From Variovorax paradoxus (lineage in GTDB: Bacteria; Pseudomonadota; Gammaproteobacteria; Burkholderiales; Burkholderiaceae_C), in the NCBI RefSeq assembly GCF_030815855.1, contig NZ_JAUSXG010000001.1, forward strand, positions 3,968,001-4,032,000: a stretch of 64,000 nucleotides of DNA. The letters run 5' to 3'. Both the position numbers and the translations under genes were made by a program. Below are positions 1 through 9,003 of the stretch, one piece after another. Each line of letters starts with the position of its first letter. The stretch's first letter is position 1. Below the pieces are notes generated by a model. The model ran no database searches, had not been told where the DNA came from, and saw only the letters and a list, made by a program, of their open reading frames with translations.

Positions 1-169
1 CAGAGCCCGAGGCGCCGACGATGGCCAGCGTTTCTCCGGCGCGCACATCGAGGTCGACGCCGTGCAGCACAGTGAGGTCGATGCGCCCTTCGTGAAAACG
101 CTTGGTGAGGCCGCGCGCCTTCAGCACCACGCCGTTGCCGGGCGTGGCGGTATCTTGTTGTTCACTCAT
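1..169 (-). CDS. lolD: LolD-type lipoprotein-release ABC transporter ATPase (N-terminal part only)
   Basis: Only the first 56 codons lie in the window. They begin at an ATG at 169 and run off the left edge inside the Walker A loop (GASGSG). The fragment has the typical ABC start: about 20 residues, then LTKRF, then a [13 protein letters not shown] segment leading to the P-loop. The ATG overlaps the 3' end of the downstream lolC by 8 bases, as in lolCD operons, and that neighbour decides the assignment. LolD would hydrolyse ATP to drive transfer of outer-membrane lipoproteins from the inner membrane to LolA. The substrate is inferred from context, because the fragment alone could belong to any MacB/LolD-type ATPase. 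Confidence 0.8.
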   Translation of the reverse strand, partial: MSEQQDTATPGNGVVLKARGLTKRFHEGRIDLTVLHGVDLDVRAGETLAIVGASGS

Positions 170-1418
170 AGCGCAGGGCCTCGGCGGGGTTGACGCGGCT
201 CGCGCGCCAGCTCGGATACAGCGTGGCCAGGAAGGCCAGGACAAGGGAAATGATCGCGATCGGCATGATGTCGCTGCGCTGCGGATCGCTCGGCATCTTG
301 CTGATCAGGTAGATGTCTTTCGGCAGGAAGCTCGCGTGAAAGAGCTGCTCGAGCGCCGGCACGATCACGTCGATGTTGTAGGCAATGCCCAGCCCCAGAA
401 GCAACCCGGCCACGGTGCCGATCACGCCGACCATGGCTCCCTGCACCACGAAAATGCCCATGATGCTGCGCGGCGAACTGCCCAGCGTGCGCAGGATGGC
501 GATGTCCGCGCGCTTGTCGGTCACGGTCATGACCAGCGTGGACACCAGGTTGAAAGCGGCCACCGCCACAATGAGCGTGAGGATGATGAACATCATGCGT
601 TTCTCGACCTGCACGGCCGCGAACCAAGTCTTGTTCTGGCGCGTCCAGTCGCGGATCAGGAACTGGCCCGGGAGCGTGACGGCCATCTGGTCGGCCACGT
701 CGCGTGCCTCGTTCAGGTCCTTGAGCTTGATGCGGATGCCGGTGGGCCCGTCGAGCCGGAACACGCGCTGCGCGTCTTCCGCGTGAATCATGGCCAGTGC
801 CGAGTCGTACTCGTAGTGGCCCGAATCGAAAGTGCCCACCACGGTGAACTGCTTGAGCCGCGGCACCACGCCCGCGGGCGTGACCTGGCCGCCGGGCGCC
901 ACCAGCGTGACCTGGTCGCCCGGCTGCACGAAGAGCGATCGCGCCAGCTCGCCGCCGAGCACGATGCCGAACTGGCCCGGCACCAGCTTGTCGAGCGTGC
1001 CCTTCTGCGCGGTGGTGGCAATGTCGGTGACCTCGGGTTCGAGCTTGGGCACGATGCCGCGCACCAGCGTGCCCTTCATGTCCTCGCCGCGCGCAATGAG
1101 CGCCTGCGTGGCAATGAAGGGCGCGGCGCCGATCACCTCGGGGTTCTTGCGTGCGGCCGCGGTGATGGCATCGATGTCGGGCAGGGCCTGGCCGTCGCGC
1201 GAAAGGATCTCGATGTGCGACACCACGCCGAGCATGCGGTCGCGCACCTCTTTCTGGAAGCCGTTCATCACGCTGAGCACGATGATCAGCGCCGCCACCC
1301 CCAATGCGATGCCAAGCATCGACACGCCGGAAATGAAAGAGATGAAGCCGTTGCGCCGCGTCGCCCGTCCAGCGCGCGTATAGCGCCAGCCGAGCTGCAG
1401 TTCATAAGGAAGTCGCAT
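162..1418 (-). CDS. lolC: Lipoprotein-releasing ABC transporter permease (LolC/LolE family)
   Basis: The 418-residue product has the LolC/E layout: an N-terminal membrane helix around residues 25-50 ([20 protein letters not shown]), a large periplasmic domain at about 50-265, and three C-terminal helices from about 270. It starts with the family-typical [15 protein letters not shown] and ends in NPAEALRYE. It would sit in the inner membrane with LolD and extract mature lipoproteins for LolA. It overlaps lolD (start 169), so the two are translationally linked. Many betaproteobacteria have one LolC/E-like permease acting as a homodimer (sometimes called LolF), and the sequence does not settle which name is right. 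Confidence 0.9.
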   Translation of the reverse strand: MRLPYELQLGWRYTRAGRATRRNGFISFISGVSMLGIALGVAALIIVLSVMNGFQKEVRDRMLGVVSHIEILSRDGQALPDIDAITAAARKNPEVIGAAPFIATQALIARGEDMKGTLVRGIVPKLEPEVTDIATTAQKGTLDKLVPGQFGIVLGGELARSLFVQPGDQVTLVAPGGQVTPAGVVPRLKQFTVVGTFDSGHYEYDSALAMIHAEDAQRVFRLDGPTGIRIKLKDLNEARDVADQMAVTLPGQFLIRDWTRQNKTWFAAVQVEKRMMFIILTLIVAVAAFNLVSTLVMTVTDKRADIAILRTLGSSPRSIMGIFVVQGAMVGVIGTVAGLLLGLGIAYNIDVIVPALEQLFHASFLPKDIYLISKMPSDPQRSDIMPIAIISLVLAFLATLYPSWRASRVNPAEALRYE

Positions 1419-1506
1419 ATTTTCAGTTGTTTAACGCGCTTCCGGCGCCAAGGGCGCTTCGGGGCGTTGCATCCTCGGGATTGTGGCATTCCCGGACAAT
1501 AGGGAA

Positions 1507-2475
1507 ATGGCCGAACCTCTCCCACGTCATCTGTTGATTCCCTTTGCCGGCCGCGGTTCCCCTGCATGCCGCGCGGCCCTGCCCTCGCTTCGGCTGCCCA
1601 GCCTCGAGTCCCTGCTCTCCCGGCTCTCGCTCGTGGAGACCGATATGCAGGACGAAAGCACGCGCTCACCGCCCCACGAACGGGCGCTGGCAAAAGCGCT
1701 CGGTGTTTCCGCACCCGACGGCTGCATTCCCTGGGCCGCGCTCGAAGCAAGGCAGATCGGCATCGCCGAGCCCGGCGACCGCGAAGGCTGGGGCCTGGTG
1801 GCGCTGTGCAACTGGCAGGTGGGCATCGACGACGTGGTGCTGGGAGACCCGGCCGCCATCGAGATCGACGCCGCCGAATCGGCCGCGCTGCTCGCCGCCG
1901 CCCACCCTTTCTTCGAGGAAGACGGCATTGCGCTGCACCCCTCGCGGACGCCGGGCCGCTGGCTGGCGCGCGCGCCCATCTTCAACGGCCTGGCAACAGC
2001 GTCGATCGACCGCGCGGTGGGCCATCCGATTTCGCAATGGTCGCCATTGGCCGAAGCCGCGCGGCCGCTGCGCCGCCTTCAGAATGAAATGCAGATGCTG
2101 CTCTACACCCAGCGCGTGAACGACGACCGCGCCGCGCGCGGCGTACCGCCGATCAACTCTTTCTGGCTCAGCGGCACGGGCGCGCTGCAGGCCGGCGTTC
2201 CTTTGGCCGACACGACCGCACCGACCGTGAGCGATGCGCTGCGCGTGGCCGCGCTGCGCGACGATGGCGCGGCCTGGGCCGAAGCCTGGCAGGCGCTGGA
2301 CACAGGCGCCATCGCGGGACTGCTGGCCGACTACACCGCCGGTGCCGACATCACGCTCACGCTGTGCGGCGACCGCGCAGCGCAGCGCTATGCGGTGCAG
2401 CAGCGCGGGCTCATGAGCTGGGCCCGGAGCCTGTTCGACCGGCCGCGCGCCGCCAGCGTGCTGGAGGCCCTGTGA
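1507..2475 (+). CDS. RpfE-like protein of the phosphoglycerate-mutase-like group, upstream of recJ
   Basis: The 322-residue cytoplasmic protein has no signal peptide or membrane segment. I chose the ATG at 1507 (MAEPLPRHLLIPFAG) because residues encoded upstream of it look non-conserved. The start LLIPFAGR, the central RLQNEMQMLLYTQRVND and the PPINSFWLSGTG motif resemble proteins annotated in Burkholderiales as cofactor-independent phosphoglycerate mutase-like or RpfE-type. In Xanthomonas rpfE also neighbours recJ, which supports the relationship. Its stop overlaps the recJ GTG start by 3 bases (GTGA), so recJ is probably translationally coupled to it. I see no obvious metal or phosphate-binding mutase residues, so its activity is unknown. 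Confidence 0.7.
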   Translation: MAEPLPRHLLIPFAGRGSPACRAALPSLRLPSLESLLSRLSLVETDMQDESTRSPPHERALAKALGVSAPDGCIPWAALEARQIGIAEPGDREGWGLVALCNWQVGIDDVVLGDPAAIEIDAAESAALLAAAHPFFEEDGIALHPSRTPGRWLARAPIFNGLATASIDRAVGHPISQWSPLAEAARPLRRLQNEMQMLLYTQRVNDDRAARGVPPINSFWLSGTGALQAGVPLADTTAPTVSDALRVAALRDDGAAWAEAWQALDTGAIAGLLADYTAGADITLTLCGDRAAQRYAVQQRGLMSWARSLFDRPRAASVLEAL

Positions 2476-4193
2476 AGATCATTGCGAGAGAAATTCCGCC
2501 CCGCTCGGTCTGGGCACTCGAGCAGGCCGGCGTGCATCCGCTGCTGGCCCGCCTGTTCGCCGCGCGCGGCGTGCTGGCCAAGGACGAGCTCGACGATGGC
2601 CTGGCGCGCCTGCTGCTGCCGGGCACGCTGCACGGCACGCGCGAAGCGGCGGTGCTGCTGGCCGATGCGATGGCGCAGGACAAGCGCCTGTGCATCGTGG
2701 CCGACTACGACTGCGACGGCGCCACCGCCTGCGCGGTCGCGGTACGCGGCCTGCGCCTGCTCGGCGCAAAAAACGTGAGCTACCTGGTGCCCGACCGCGT
2801 GGTGGACGGCTACGGCCTCACGCCGCCGATTGCCGAGCGCGTGGCCGACAGCGGCGCCGACATGCTGATCACCGTCGACAACGGCATCGCCAGCGTCGAG
2901 GGCGTGGCCGCCGCCAAGGCGCGCGGCCTGCAGGTGCTGGTGACCGACCACCACCTCCCCGGCCCCGAACTGCCGGCGGCCGACGTGCTCGTGAACCCCA
3001 ACCAGCCCGGCTGCGGCTTCGAGAGCAAGAGCATCGCCGGCGTCGGCGTGATGTTCTACGTGCTGCTGGCGCTGCGCTCCGAATTGCGCGAACGTGGCGT
3101 CTTCGCCGCGGCCACGCAGCCGAAGCTCGACACGCTGCTCCCGCTGGTCGCGCTCGGCACGGTGGCCGACGTGGTGAAGCTCGACGCCAACAACCGCCGC
3201 CTCGTCGCGCAGGGCCTGCGGCGCATCCGCGCCGGCGCACTGCCGGCGGGCATTGCGGCGCTGTTCAAGGCGGCCGGACGGAACGCCGCGGTGGCCACCA
3301 CCTTCGACTTCGGCTTTGCGCTCGGCCCGCGCATCAACGCCGCCGGCCGGCTCGCCGACATGACACTGGGCATCGAATGCCTGCTGACCGACGACGCAGG
3401 CCGCGCCGACGAGCTCGCACGCACGCTCGACGGCATCAACCGCGAGCGCCGCGACATCGAGGGCGGCATGCGCGACCAGGCGCTGCTGCTGGCCGAGTCG
3501 CTGTTCGGCCCCGCGGCCGACGGCAGCGAGGCACCACCCGCGGCCATCAGCGTGTTCGATGCCGACTTCCACGAAGGCGTGGTCGGCATCGTGGCCTCGC
3601 GCATCAAGGACCGCTTCCACCGCCCGACCTTCGTCTTTGCCGCCAGCGGCGCGCCCGGCAAGGAGCACGAGCTCAAGGGCTCGGGCCGGTCGATTCCGGG
3701 CTTTCACCTGCGCGATGCGCTCGACCTCGTGGCCAAGCGGCACCCGGGCGTGCTGCTGCGCTTCGGCGGCCATGCCATGGCCGCCGGCTGCACCGTGGCG
3801 CGCGAGAAGTTCGAGGTGTTCGAGCGCGCGCTGGCCGAAGTAGCGCACGAGTGGCTGGCTGCGTCCGCGCTCACGCGCCAGATCGAAACGGATGGCCCGA
3901 TCGCGCGCGAGTACATGCGCATCGACCTGGTCGACACGCTGCACCGCGAAGTGTGGGGCCAGGGCTTCGCGCCGCCCACCTTCAGCGAGGAAGTCGAAGT
4001 GGTGTCGCAGCGCCTCGTGGGCGAGAAGCACCTGGCGCTCAAGCTGCGGCACCAGGGGCAGCCGGTCGACGGCATCTGGTTCGGCCACACCGAGCCGTTG
4101 CCTGCGCGCGTGAAGCTCGCCTTCAGGCTCGATGCCGACGAATGGCAGGGGGTGCGGCGCGTGCGCTTCCTGGTCGAGGGCGCGGAGATCTAA
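2472..4193 (+). CDS. recJ: Single-stranded-DNA-specific 5'-3' exonuclease RecJ
   Basis: RecJ degrades single-stranded DNA 5' to 3' in RecF-pathway recombination, mismatch repair and base-excision repair. From the GTG at 2472 the protein has 573 residues, close to E. coli RecJ (577). The DHH-family motifs are visible: DYDCDG at 78-83, ITVDNG at about 133-138, the DHH triad at 159-161 and VALGTVADV at about 227-235. The DHHA1 signature RFGGHAMAAG and the C-terminal OB-fold region follow. The GTG start is embedded in the upstream stop codon. The first motif reads DYDCDG where DYDVDG is more usual, which should not affect metal binding. Confidence 0.96.
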   Translation: MKIIAREIPPRSVWALEQAGVHPLLARLFAARGVLAKDELDDGLARLLLPGTLHGTREAAVLLADAMAQDKRLCIVADYDCDGATACAVAVRGLRLLGAKNVSYLVPDRVVDGYGLTPPIAERVADSGADMLITVDNGIASVEGVAAAKARGLQVLVTDHHLPGPELPAADVLVNPNQPGCGFESKSIAGVGVMFYVLLALRSELRERGVFAAATQPKLDTLLPLVALGTVADVVKLDANNRRLVAQGLRRIRAGALPAGIAALFKAAGRNAAVATTFDFGFALGPRINAAGRLADMTLGIECLLTDDAGRADELARTLDGINRERRDIEGGMRDQALLLAESLFGPAADGSEAPPAAISVFDADFHEGVVGIVASRIKDRFHRPTFVFAASGAPGKEHELKGSGRSIPGFHLRDALDLVAKRHPGVLLRFGGHAMAAGCTVAREKFEVFERALAEVAHEWLAASALTRQIETDGPIAREYMRIDLVDTLHREVWGQGFAPPTFSEEVEVVSQRLVGEKHLALKLRHQGQPVDGIWFGHTEPLPARVKLAFRLDADEWQGVRRVRFLVEGAEI

Positions 4194-4301
4194 CGCTCCT
4201 GGCTCGCGCGCGACACGGCGGGCATGCGGTCGCGACCGATTCCTACGCGGGCGGGGCCGGGGAGTTTTACGGTGGTCATTTGCATGAGGAGCCCAGGCAC
4301 C

Positions 4302-5324
4302 ATGAAATCGACCACCGCATCACCCCCGAAATCCGCCAAGTCATCCAAATCCGCGGGAGCAGCCCACACGGCAGCCAAGCATCGGGAAGTTCAGCGCGCG
4401 CAAGATGAAAAGGACAGCGCGAAACCCGCCGCCAAGAAGTCCAGCCAACCCGCGCAGGCAGGCTCGCGCCCCCAGCCGGTCAACCCGATGCCGGCGCAGC
4501 ACCTGAGCAAGCCGGGCCTTGAAGCCGACATGGCGCTGCGCCCCCGCTTCGAGGCGCCGGATTACCAGGGCAGCGGCAAGCTCGAGGGCATGACGGCGCT
4601 GATCACGGGGGGCGACTCCGGCATCGGACGCGCCGTCGCGCTGCTCTATGCCCGTGAGGGCGCGGACGTGGCCATCGCCTACCTGGAAGAAGACGAGGAC
4701 GCCGAGGAAACCCGGCGCTACGTCGAGGCCGAGGGCACGCGCTGCATCACGATCAAAGGCGACGTGTGCGACCCGGCGTTCTGCAGCGAAGCGGTCGACA
4801 AGACGCTCGAAGCCTTCGGCAAGCTCGACATCCTCGTGAACAACGCGGCCTTCCAGTTGCACGCGGCCTCGATCGAGGACATTACCGACGAGCGCTTCGA
4901 GCTGACGCTCAGGACCAATGTCTTCGGCTACTTCCAGATGGCGCGCGCCGCTGTCCCGCATCTGGGCCAGGGTTCGTCGATCATCAACACCGGCTCGGTC
5001 ACTGGCCTGGAGGGCAGCGCGCACCTGCTCGACTACTCGACCACCAAGGGCGCCATCCATGCGTTCACCAAGTCGCTGGCCAGCAACCTGCTGCCCAAGG
5101 GCATCCGCGTGAATGCGGTGGCGCCGGGGCCGGTGTGGACGCCTCTGAACCCGGCGGACAGCCCGCCCGAGAAGGTGAAAGACTTCGGCAAGAACACCGA
5201 CATCCAAAGACCGGCACAACCCGAAGAACTCTCGCCAGCCTACGTGTTCCTGGCCGCGCCGAGCTGCGCCAGCTACATCACGGGCATCGTGCTGCCGGTC
5301 ACTGGCAGTGTGGGTGCCGTCTGA
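4302..5324 (+). CDS. SDR-family oxidoreductase with a long basic N-terminal tail (YghA/YdaD type)
   Basis: The ATG at 4302 is preceded by a GAGGA ribosome site and gives 340 residues. Residues 1 to about 95 are rich in Lys, Ala, Ser and Pro and look disordered. The SDR core begins near 97, with the nucleotide loop TGGDSGIG at 102-109, NNAA at about 180-183, the catalytic serine near 232 and YxxxK at Tyr245/Lys249. It therefore belongs to the classical NAD(P)(H)-dependent SDRs, closest in layout to general-stress members such as YghA and YdaD, which have shorter tails. The substrate is unknown. The last 26 bases overlap the 3' end of the convergent YoaK-family gene. Confidence 0.87.
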   Translation: MKSTTASPPKSAKSSKSAGAAHTAAKHREVQRAQDEKDSAKPAAKKSSQPAQAGSRPQPVNPMPAQHLSKPGLEADMALRPRFEAPDYQGSGKLEGMTALITGGDSGIGRAVALLYAREGADVAIAYLEEDEDAEETRRYVEAEGTRCITIKGDVCDPAFCSEAVDKTLEAFGKLDILVNNAAFQLHAASIEDITDERFELTLRTNVFGYFQMARAAVPHLGQGSSIINTGSVTGLEGSAHLLDYSTTKGAIHAFTKSLASNLLPKGIRVNAVAPGPVWTPLNPADSPPEKVKDFGKNTDIQRPAQPEELSPAYVFLAAPSCASYITGIVLPVTGSVGAV

Positions 5325-6087
5325 ATGCCCTCAGGAGTTTCTGCAGCGTTCTGGAGCGCGGCACGTCCCGCGTGAGGGGCGGCACCGAGATGGCAAGCAG
5401 CAATGCCGCGAGCGGCACAACGCACACGAAGCCGACGTAACTGAAGCCGAGCGCCCCGACGACGCCGCCGAGCACGAACATGCCGATCAACCCGCCCGCC
5501 GCTTGCATGCGGCGGCGGTTGTGGCGCACCATCGCGCGCGCCGGTGTCGCATGGCGGTTCCAGTAGAGCAGCTTGCCCAGTTCCATGCCCAGATCGGCGA
5601 TGTTGCCTGTCATGTGCGTGGTGCGGATGCTGCCGCCGGAGGTCTTCGATCCGACGGCGTTCTGCAGGCCCATGATGAAGGACAGCAGCAGCACGGTGAG
5701 CGGCACGGCGAACGGCGTGGACCATGTCAGCGTGATGGCGCCCATCAGGCCAAAAGGGAACATGAGCGCGGCCTCGAGCAGAAGTGGGACCGCATAGACG
5801 CTGCGCAAGTGATGCTGGCGACCCCAGTTCACGAGGATCGCGCAGACGGCTGCACCCGAAATAAAGGCCAGGATGGCGCCCAGCGCGTTCAGCAGCAGCT
5901 TGGTGTTGCCCAACACCAGCCCGTCGGCGAACTGCGACGCAAAGCCCGTCATGTGCGAGGTGTACATGTGCAGCACCAGGAAGCCGCCCGCATTGACCGC
6001 ACCGGCGTTGAAGGCCAGCAACAGGCCGAGCGCCCGATTCGTGGAAGGGGCGCGGTGCCGGTGGGTAAGAAAGCGGAGTCTGCGCAT
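5299..6087 (-). CDS. YoaK family (DUF1275) membrane protein
   Basis: The 262-residue protein has about six hydrophobic segments and the DUF1275 pattern: AFNAGAVNAGGFLVL near the N-terminus, YTSHMTGFASQFADGL shortly after, then FIMGLQNAVGSK and RTTHMTGNIADLGMELGK in the second half. Function in this family is not established; the proteins are inner-membrane and sometimes called putative transporters. The gene is convergent with the SDR gene and its final codons and stop lie inside that gene (26-base overlap). The spacer of about 150 bases to the divergent gene starting at 6238 presumably holds both promoters. Confidence 0.85.
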   Translation of the reverse strand: MRRLRFLTHRHRAPSTNRALGLLLAFNAGAVNAGGFLVLHMYTSHMTGFASQFADGLVLGNTKLLLNALGAILAFISGAAVCAILVNWGRQHHLRSVYAVPLLLEAALMFPFGLMGAITLTWSTPFAVPLTVLLLSFIMGLQNAVGSKTSGGSIRTTHMTGNIADLGMELGKLLYWNRHATPARAMVRHNRRRMQAAGGLIGMFVLGGVVGALGFSYVGFVCVVPLAALLLAISVPPLTRDVPRSRTLQKLLRAFRRHPHCQ

Positions 6088-6237
6088 CAGCGTGCAACTT
6101 GCACTTGGACTCTAGCATTGGCAGCTGGGCCAGACGCTGCATACCATGGTTTTCATGCGGCCGCCCTGAGGAATGTGCTGATTACACTTTGCACCGGTCT
6201 GCGTTGTGCATACGTGTTCACATATCCAAAGGTTCCA

Positions 6238-6642
6238 ATGAAAGTCTCAGCTCTTCTGGTGGCCGCCGCGTTGGTCGCGTCGGCCCTGCCCGCCGCGGCA
6301 CAGGTGTCGGTCAACATCAATCTGCCCGGCCTGATCCAGGTGGCGCCTCCCGCGCCTCGCTATGAGCCCATGCCCGGACCAAGAGCGGGCCAGGTGTGGG
6401 TGCCGGGGCGTTGGCAATGGAACGAACGCGCCTACGTCTGGCACGCCGGTTTCTGGCAGGCAGCACGGCCGGACTACGCCTATGCACCGGGTCGCTGGGT
6501 TCAGGCAGACGGCGGATGGCGGTGGATGGAAGGCAACTGGCGCCGTGCGGAACAGCCTCGCCACGCCGATCACGGCGATGACCATCGTGGCGGTGGCGGA
6601 CACCACTGCCCTCCGGGTCAGGCCAAGAAGGGACGCTGCTGA
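6238..6642 (+). CDS. Small exported YXWGXW-type repeat protein
   Basis: The 134-residue product starts at ATG 6238 with a clear signal peptide (about residues 1-22, ending in ALPAAAQ). The mature part is short and Trp/Tyr/Arg-rich, with degenerate tandem units of the form W-VPGRWQW, YVWHAGFW and YAPGRWVQADGGWRWMEGNW. This is the pattern of the YXWGXW (BcpO-related) repeat family of small exported proteins. The C-terminal tail is His/Gly-rich (DHGDDHRGGGGHHC), with a single Cys inside it and another at the last residue, which suggests metal binding. No function is established. The divergent neighbour encodes a membrane protein of unknown role, so context does not help. Confidence 0.8.
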   Translation: MKVSALLVAAALVASALPAAAQVSVNINLPGLIQVAPPAPRYEPMPGPRAGQVWVPGRWQWNERAYVWHAGFWQAARPDYAYAPGRWVQADGGWRWMEGNWRRAEQPRHADHGDDHRGGGGHHCPPGQAKKGRC

Positions 6643-6752
6643 TCTGATCTTCAGCAGCTACGGGAAACAGCAGGGGAATGGGCGAGAAGGGGGCGAGCAG
6701 ATCGCCGCTTCTTGCTTGCCGGTCCAGGCGAGTGCCGTCCGGGATTTCGATG

Positions 6753-6828
6753 TGGTGCCGCTTGTCGGAATCGAACTGACGACCTTCCGCTTACAAGGCG
6801 GGTGCTCTACCAACTGAGCTAAAGCGGC
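6753..6828 (-). tRNA. tRNA-Thr (anticodon TGT)
   Basis: The complement folds as a full 76-nt tRNA. The acceptor stem GCCGCTT pairs with AAGCGGC, the D-arm is GCTCAGTTGGTAGAGC, the anticodon loop is CTTGTAA with anticodon TGT (reads ACA), the T-arm contains GTTCGATTC, and an encoded CCA ends at 6753. The anticodon stem has one mismatched outer pair (C-A) and four good pairs. It lies alone between the small exported protein and sspB. Confidence 0.96.
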
Positions 6829-6867
6829 ACGAATTCTCTTGAAGGATTTTAGCGGTGCGGAGCCGGC

Positions 6868-7452
6868 CTACTTCACGCGCTTGAGCGACGGACGGCTGCC
6901 GCCGCCGGCCGGTGGACGCGGCGGCTCGTCGGTGGGCTCGCTGGGCGAACCGATGTCGTCTCCAACATCGACTGTTTCGTCCGCGTCTTCACCTGTGACC
7001 AGATGAACGATCTTGCCGGCATCGCCCTCGGTGCCGCGCGACGCGTCGCGCAGCGGCATGCGGGAGGGGCCCTGGGGCGATCCCGCATTCGGGGAAGCAG
7101 CACCGCCCTCGGCGCCGCTGCCGGCCGGCACGGGAGCGGGAAAAGCCATGCCCTGCCCGTTCTCGCGCGCATAGATCGCAATCACGCGGCCCACCGGCAC
7201 GATGATTTCGCGCGCGCTGCCGGCAAAACGTGCCTTGAACTCGATGAAATCGTTGCCGAGCTTGAGCGAGCTGGTCGCATCGAAGCTGATGTTCAGCACG
7301 ATCTCGCCGTTTTTCACGTACTCGCGCGGCACCTGGACGGTGTCATCGACCTGCACCGCGACATAGGGCGTGAACCCGTTGTCGGTGCACCATTCGTACA
7401 GCGCCCGAATGAGGTAGGGGCGGGTGGAGGACGACTCGAGCGCGTTGATCAT
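6868..7452 (-). CDS. sspB: ClpXP protease specificity-enhancing factor SspB
   Basis: SspB binds the SsrA tag on stalled-ribosome products and tethers them to ClpX for degradation. The 194-residue protein has the conserved SspB core at residues 1 to about 105, including TRPYLIRALYEWCTDNGFTPY, NGEIVLNIS and the PVGRVIAIYARENGQGM segment. A Gly/Pro-rich acidic linker follows and a short basic tail (RPSLKRVK) ends the protein, in the position of the ClpX-docking tail of E. coli SspB. sspA lies 41 bases upstream, giving the classic sspAB pair. Confidence 0.95.
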   Translation of the reverse strand: MINALESSSTRPYLIRALYEWCTDNGFTPYVAVQVDDTVQVPREYVKNGEIVLNISFDATSSLKLGNDFIEFKARFAGSAREIIVPVGRVIAIYARENGQGMAFPAPVPAGSGAEGGAASPNAGSPQGPSRMPLRDASRGTEGDAGKIVHLVTGEDADETVDVGDDIGSPSEPTDEPPRPPAGGGSRPSLKRVK

Positions 7453-7493
7453 GAAAGACGGCGAAAAGCGATGGAAGCAAGCACGCAGCTTAC

Positions 7494-8105
7494 TTACTTT
7501 CGCATGACCTTTTCGGACGGAGTCAGTGCTTCGATGTAGGCCGGGCGCGAGAAGATGCGCTCGGCGTACTTCAGAAGCGGCGCCGCATTCTTGCTGAGGT
7601 CGATGCCGTAGTAGTCGAGGCGCCAGAGCAGCGGCGCAATGGCCACGTCGAGCATCGAGAAGTTGTCGCCCAGCATGTACTTGTTCTTGAGGAACACGGG
7701 CGCCAGTTGCGTGAGGCGGTCGCGGATGTGCGAGCGGGCCTTTTCGATGGCCTTCTCGTTGCCCTTGGTGGTGCGGTTCTCGAGCGTGGCCACGTGAACG
7801 AACAGTTCCTTCTCGAAGTTGAGCAGGAACAGGCGCACGCGCGCGCGGTCGACCGGGTCGCCGGGCATCAGCTGCGGGTGCGGAAAGCGCTCGTCGATGT
7901 ACTCGTTGATGATGTTCGACTCGTACAGGATCAGGTCGCGCTCGACCAGAATCGGCACTTGGCCGTACGGGTTCATCACGCTGATGTCTTCGGGCTTGTT
8001 GTAGAGATCGACGTCGCGGATTTCGAAGTCCATGCCCTTCTCGAACAACACGAAGCGGCAGCGGTGGGAAAAGGGGCAGGTCGTTCCTGAATACAAGACC
8101 ATCAT
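7494..8105 (-). CDS. sspA: Stringent starvation protein A (glutathione-S-transferase fold)
   Basis: SspA is an RNA-polymerase-associated regulator with a GST fold but no known transferase role. The 203-residue protein has the thioredoxin-like N-terminal domain (TTCPFSHRCRFVLFEKGMDFE, then PYGQVPILVERDLILYES with the cis-Pro) and the helical C-terminal domain (MLGDNFSMLDVAIAPLLWRLDYYG). Two ATG codons stand in tandem at 8105 and 8102, with AGGAG about 10 bases upstream, so the exact start is ambiguous by one codon. A strong terminator sits between this gene and petC, so sspAB probably has its own promoter or depends on read-through. Confidence 0.94.
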   Translation of the reverse strand: MMVLYSGTTCPFSHRCRFVLFEKGMDFEIRDVDLYNKPEDISVMNPYGQVPILVERDLILYESNIINEYIDERFPHPQLMPGDPVDRARVRLFLLNFEKELFVHVATLENRTTKGNEKAIEKARSHIRDRLTQLAPVFLKNKYMLGDNFSMLDVAIAPLLWRLDYYGIDLSKNAAPLLKYAERIFSRPAYIEALTPSEKVMRK

Positions 8106-8119
8106 GGCGAGAGACTCCT

Positions 8120-8158
8120 AAAAATCAAAAAGAGTGGGTCGCGTTGGCAACCCACTCT
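8120..8158 (-). terminator. Rho-independent terminator downstream of petC
   Basis: On the minus strand AGAGTGGGT pairs perfectly with ACCCACTCT (9 bp, loop of 10), followed by TTTTTGATTTTT. It lies in the 95-base gap between petC and sspA and would end the petABC transcript. The U-tract runs directly into the sspA ribosome site. Confidence 0.82.
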
Positions 8159-8200
8159 GTGGGACCGGACGCATGGCGCGCCCGGTCGGCGTGGACGGAA

Positions 8201-8974
8201 CTACTTGACGTCTTTCCAGTACGAGGCGTTCAGTCGCCACACGAAAACCAGGGACACGACCAGGAACAGCAGCACCCACACGCCGATGCGGATGCGTGTG
8301 TTCTGTGCCGGTTCGGCCATCCATTGCAGGTAGCTCACCAGATCGCCCACCGCATTGTCGAACTGCAGCGGCGTCATGGTGCCGGGAGTGACTTGCTCCC
8401 AGCCCTTGAACACTTCGGTGGCATGGCCGTGCTGCTCGACCTTGGTGTAGACCGGACGGCGTTCGCCTTGCAGTTCCCACAGTGGATTGGGCATGGCGAC
8501 GCTCGGGAACACGAGGTTGTTCCAGCCGGTGGCCTTGGTGTCGTCGCGGTAGTAGGTGCGCAGGTAGGTGTACAGGTAGTCGGCGCCGGTGCCGCCGTGG
8601 CCGGCGCGCGAACGCGCAACCAGCGTCAGGTCGGGCGGCGTGGTGCCGAACCAGTCCTTGGCCTGGCGCACGTCGATGTTGGCCTTCATGGTTTCGCCGA
8701 CCTTGTCGGTCGAGAAGAGAAGGTTGTCCTTGATCTGCTGCTCGGTGATGCCGATGTCCTGCAGGCGGTTGTAGCGCATGAAGGCTGCCGAGTGGCAGTT
8801 CAGGCAGTAGTTGACGAACAGCTTGGCGCCGTTCTGAAGCGAGGCCACGTCGGTGGTCTTGTTGGGCGCCTTGTCCCACGCAATACCGCCGGATTCGGCC
8901 GATGCGGCTGCGGAAAAGGTCAGGCCCAGCGCCAGACCCACAACCGCGAGCCAGCCAGAAATGCATTTCTTCAT
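8201..8974 (-). CDS. petC: Ubiquinol-cytochrome c reductase, cytochrome c1 subunit
   Basis: Cytochrome c1 carries electrons from the Rieske protein to cytochrome c in complex III. I set the start at the ATG at 8974 (MKKCISGWLAVVG), which gives 257 residues with a cleavable signal ending near SAAASA. Heme attachment is at C57-L-N-C60-H61. The C-terminal helix IRIGVWVLLFLVVSLVFVW anchors it to the inner membrane, with a short cytoplasmic tail. It is the last gene of petA-petB-petC, 29 bases after petB, and is followed by a terminator. Confidence 0.95.
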   Translation of the reverse strand: MKKCISGWLAVVGLALGLTFSAAASAESGGIAWDKAPNKTTDVASLQNGAKLFVNYCLNCHSAAFMRYNRLQDIGITEQQIKDNLLFSTDKVGETMKANIDVRQAKDWFGTTPPDLTLVARSRAGHGGTGADYLYTYLRTYYRDDTKATGWNNLVFPSVAMPNPLWELQGERRPVYTKVEQHGHATEVFKGWEQVTPGTMTPLQFDNAVGDLVSYLQWMAEPAQNTRIRIGVWVLLFLVVSLVFVWRLNASYWKDVK

Positions 8975-9003
8975 CGTGTTTCTCTCGAGCTCTTTGGGGC
9001 TTC

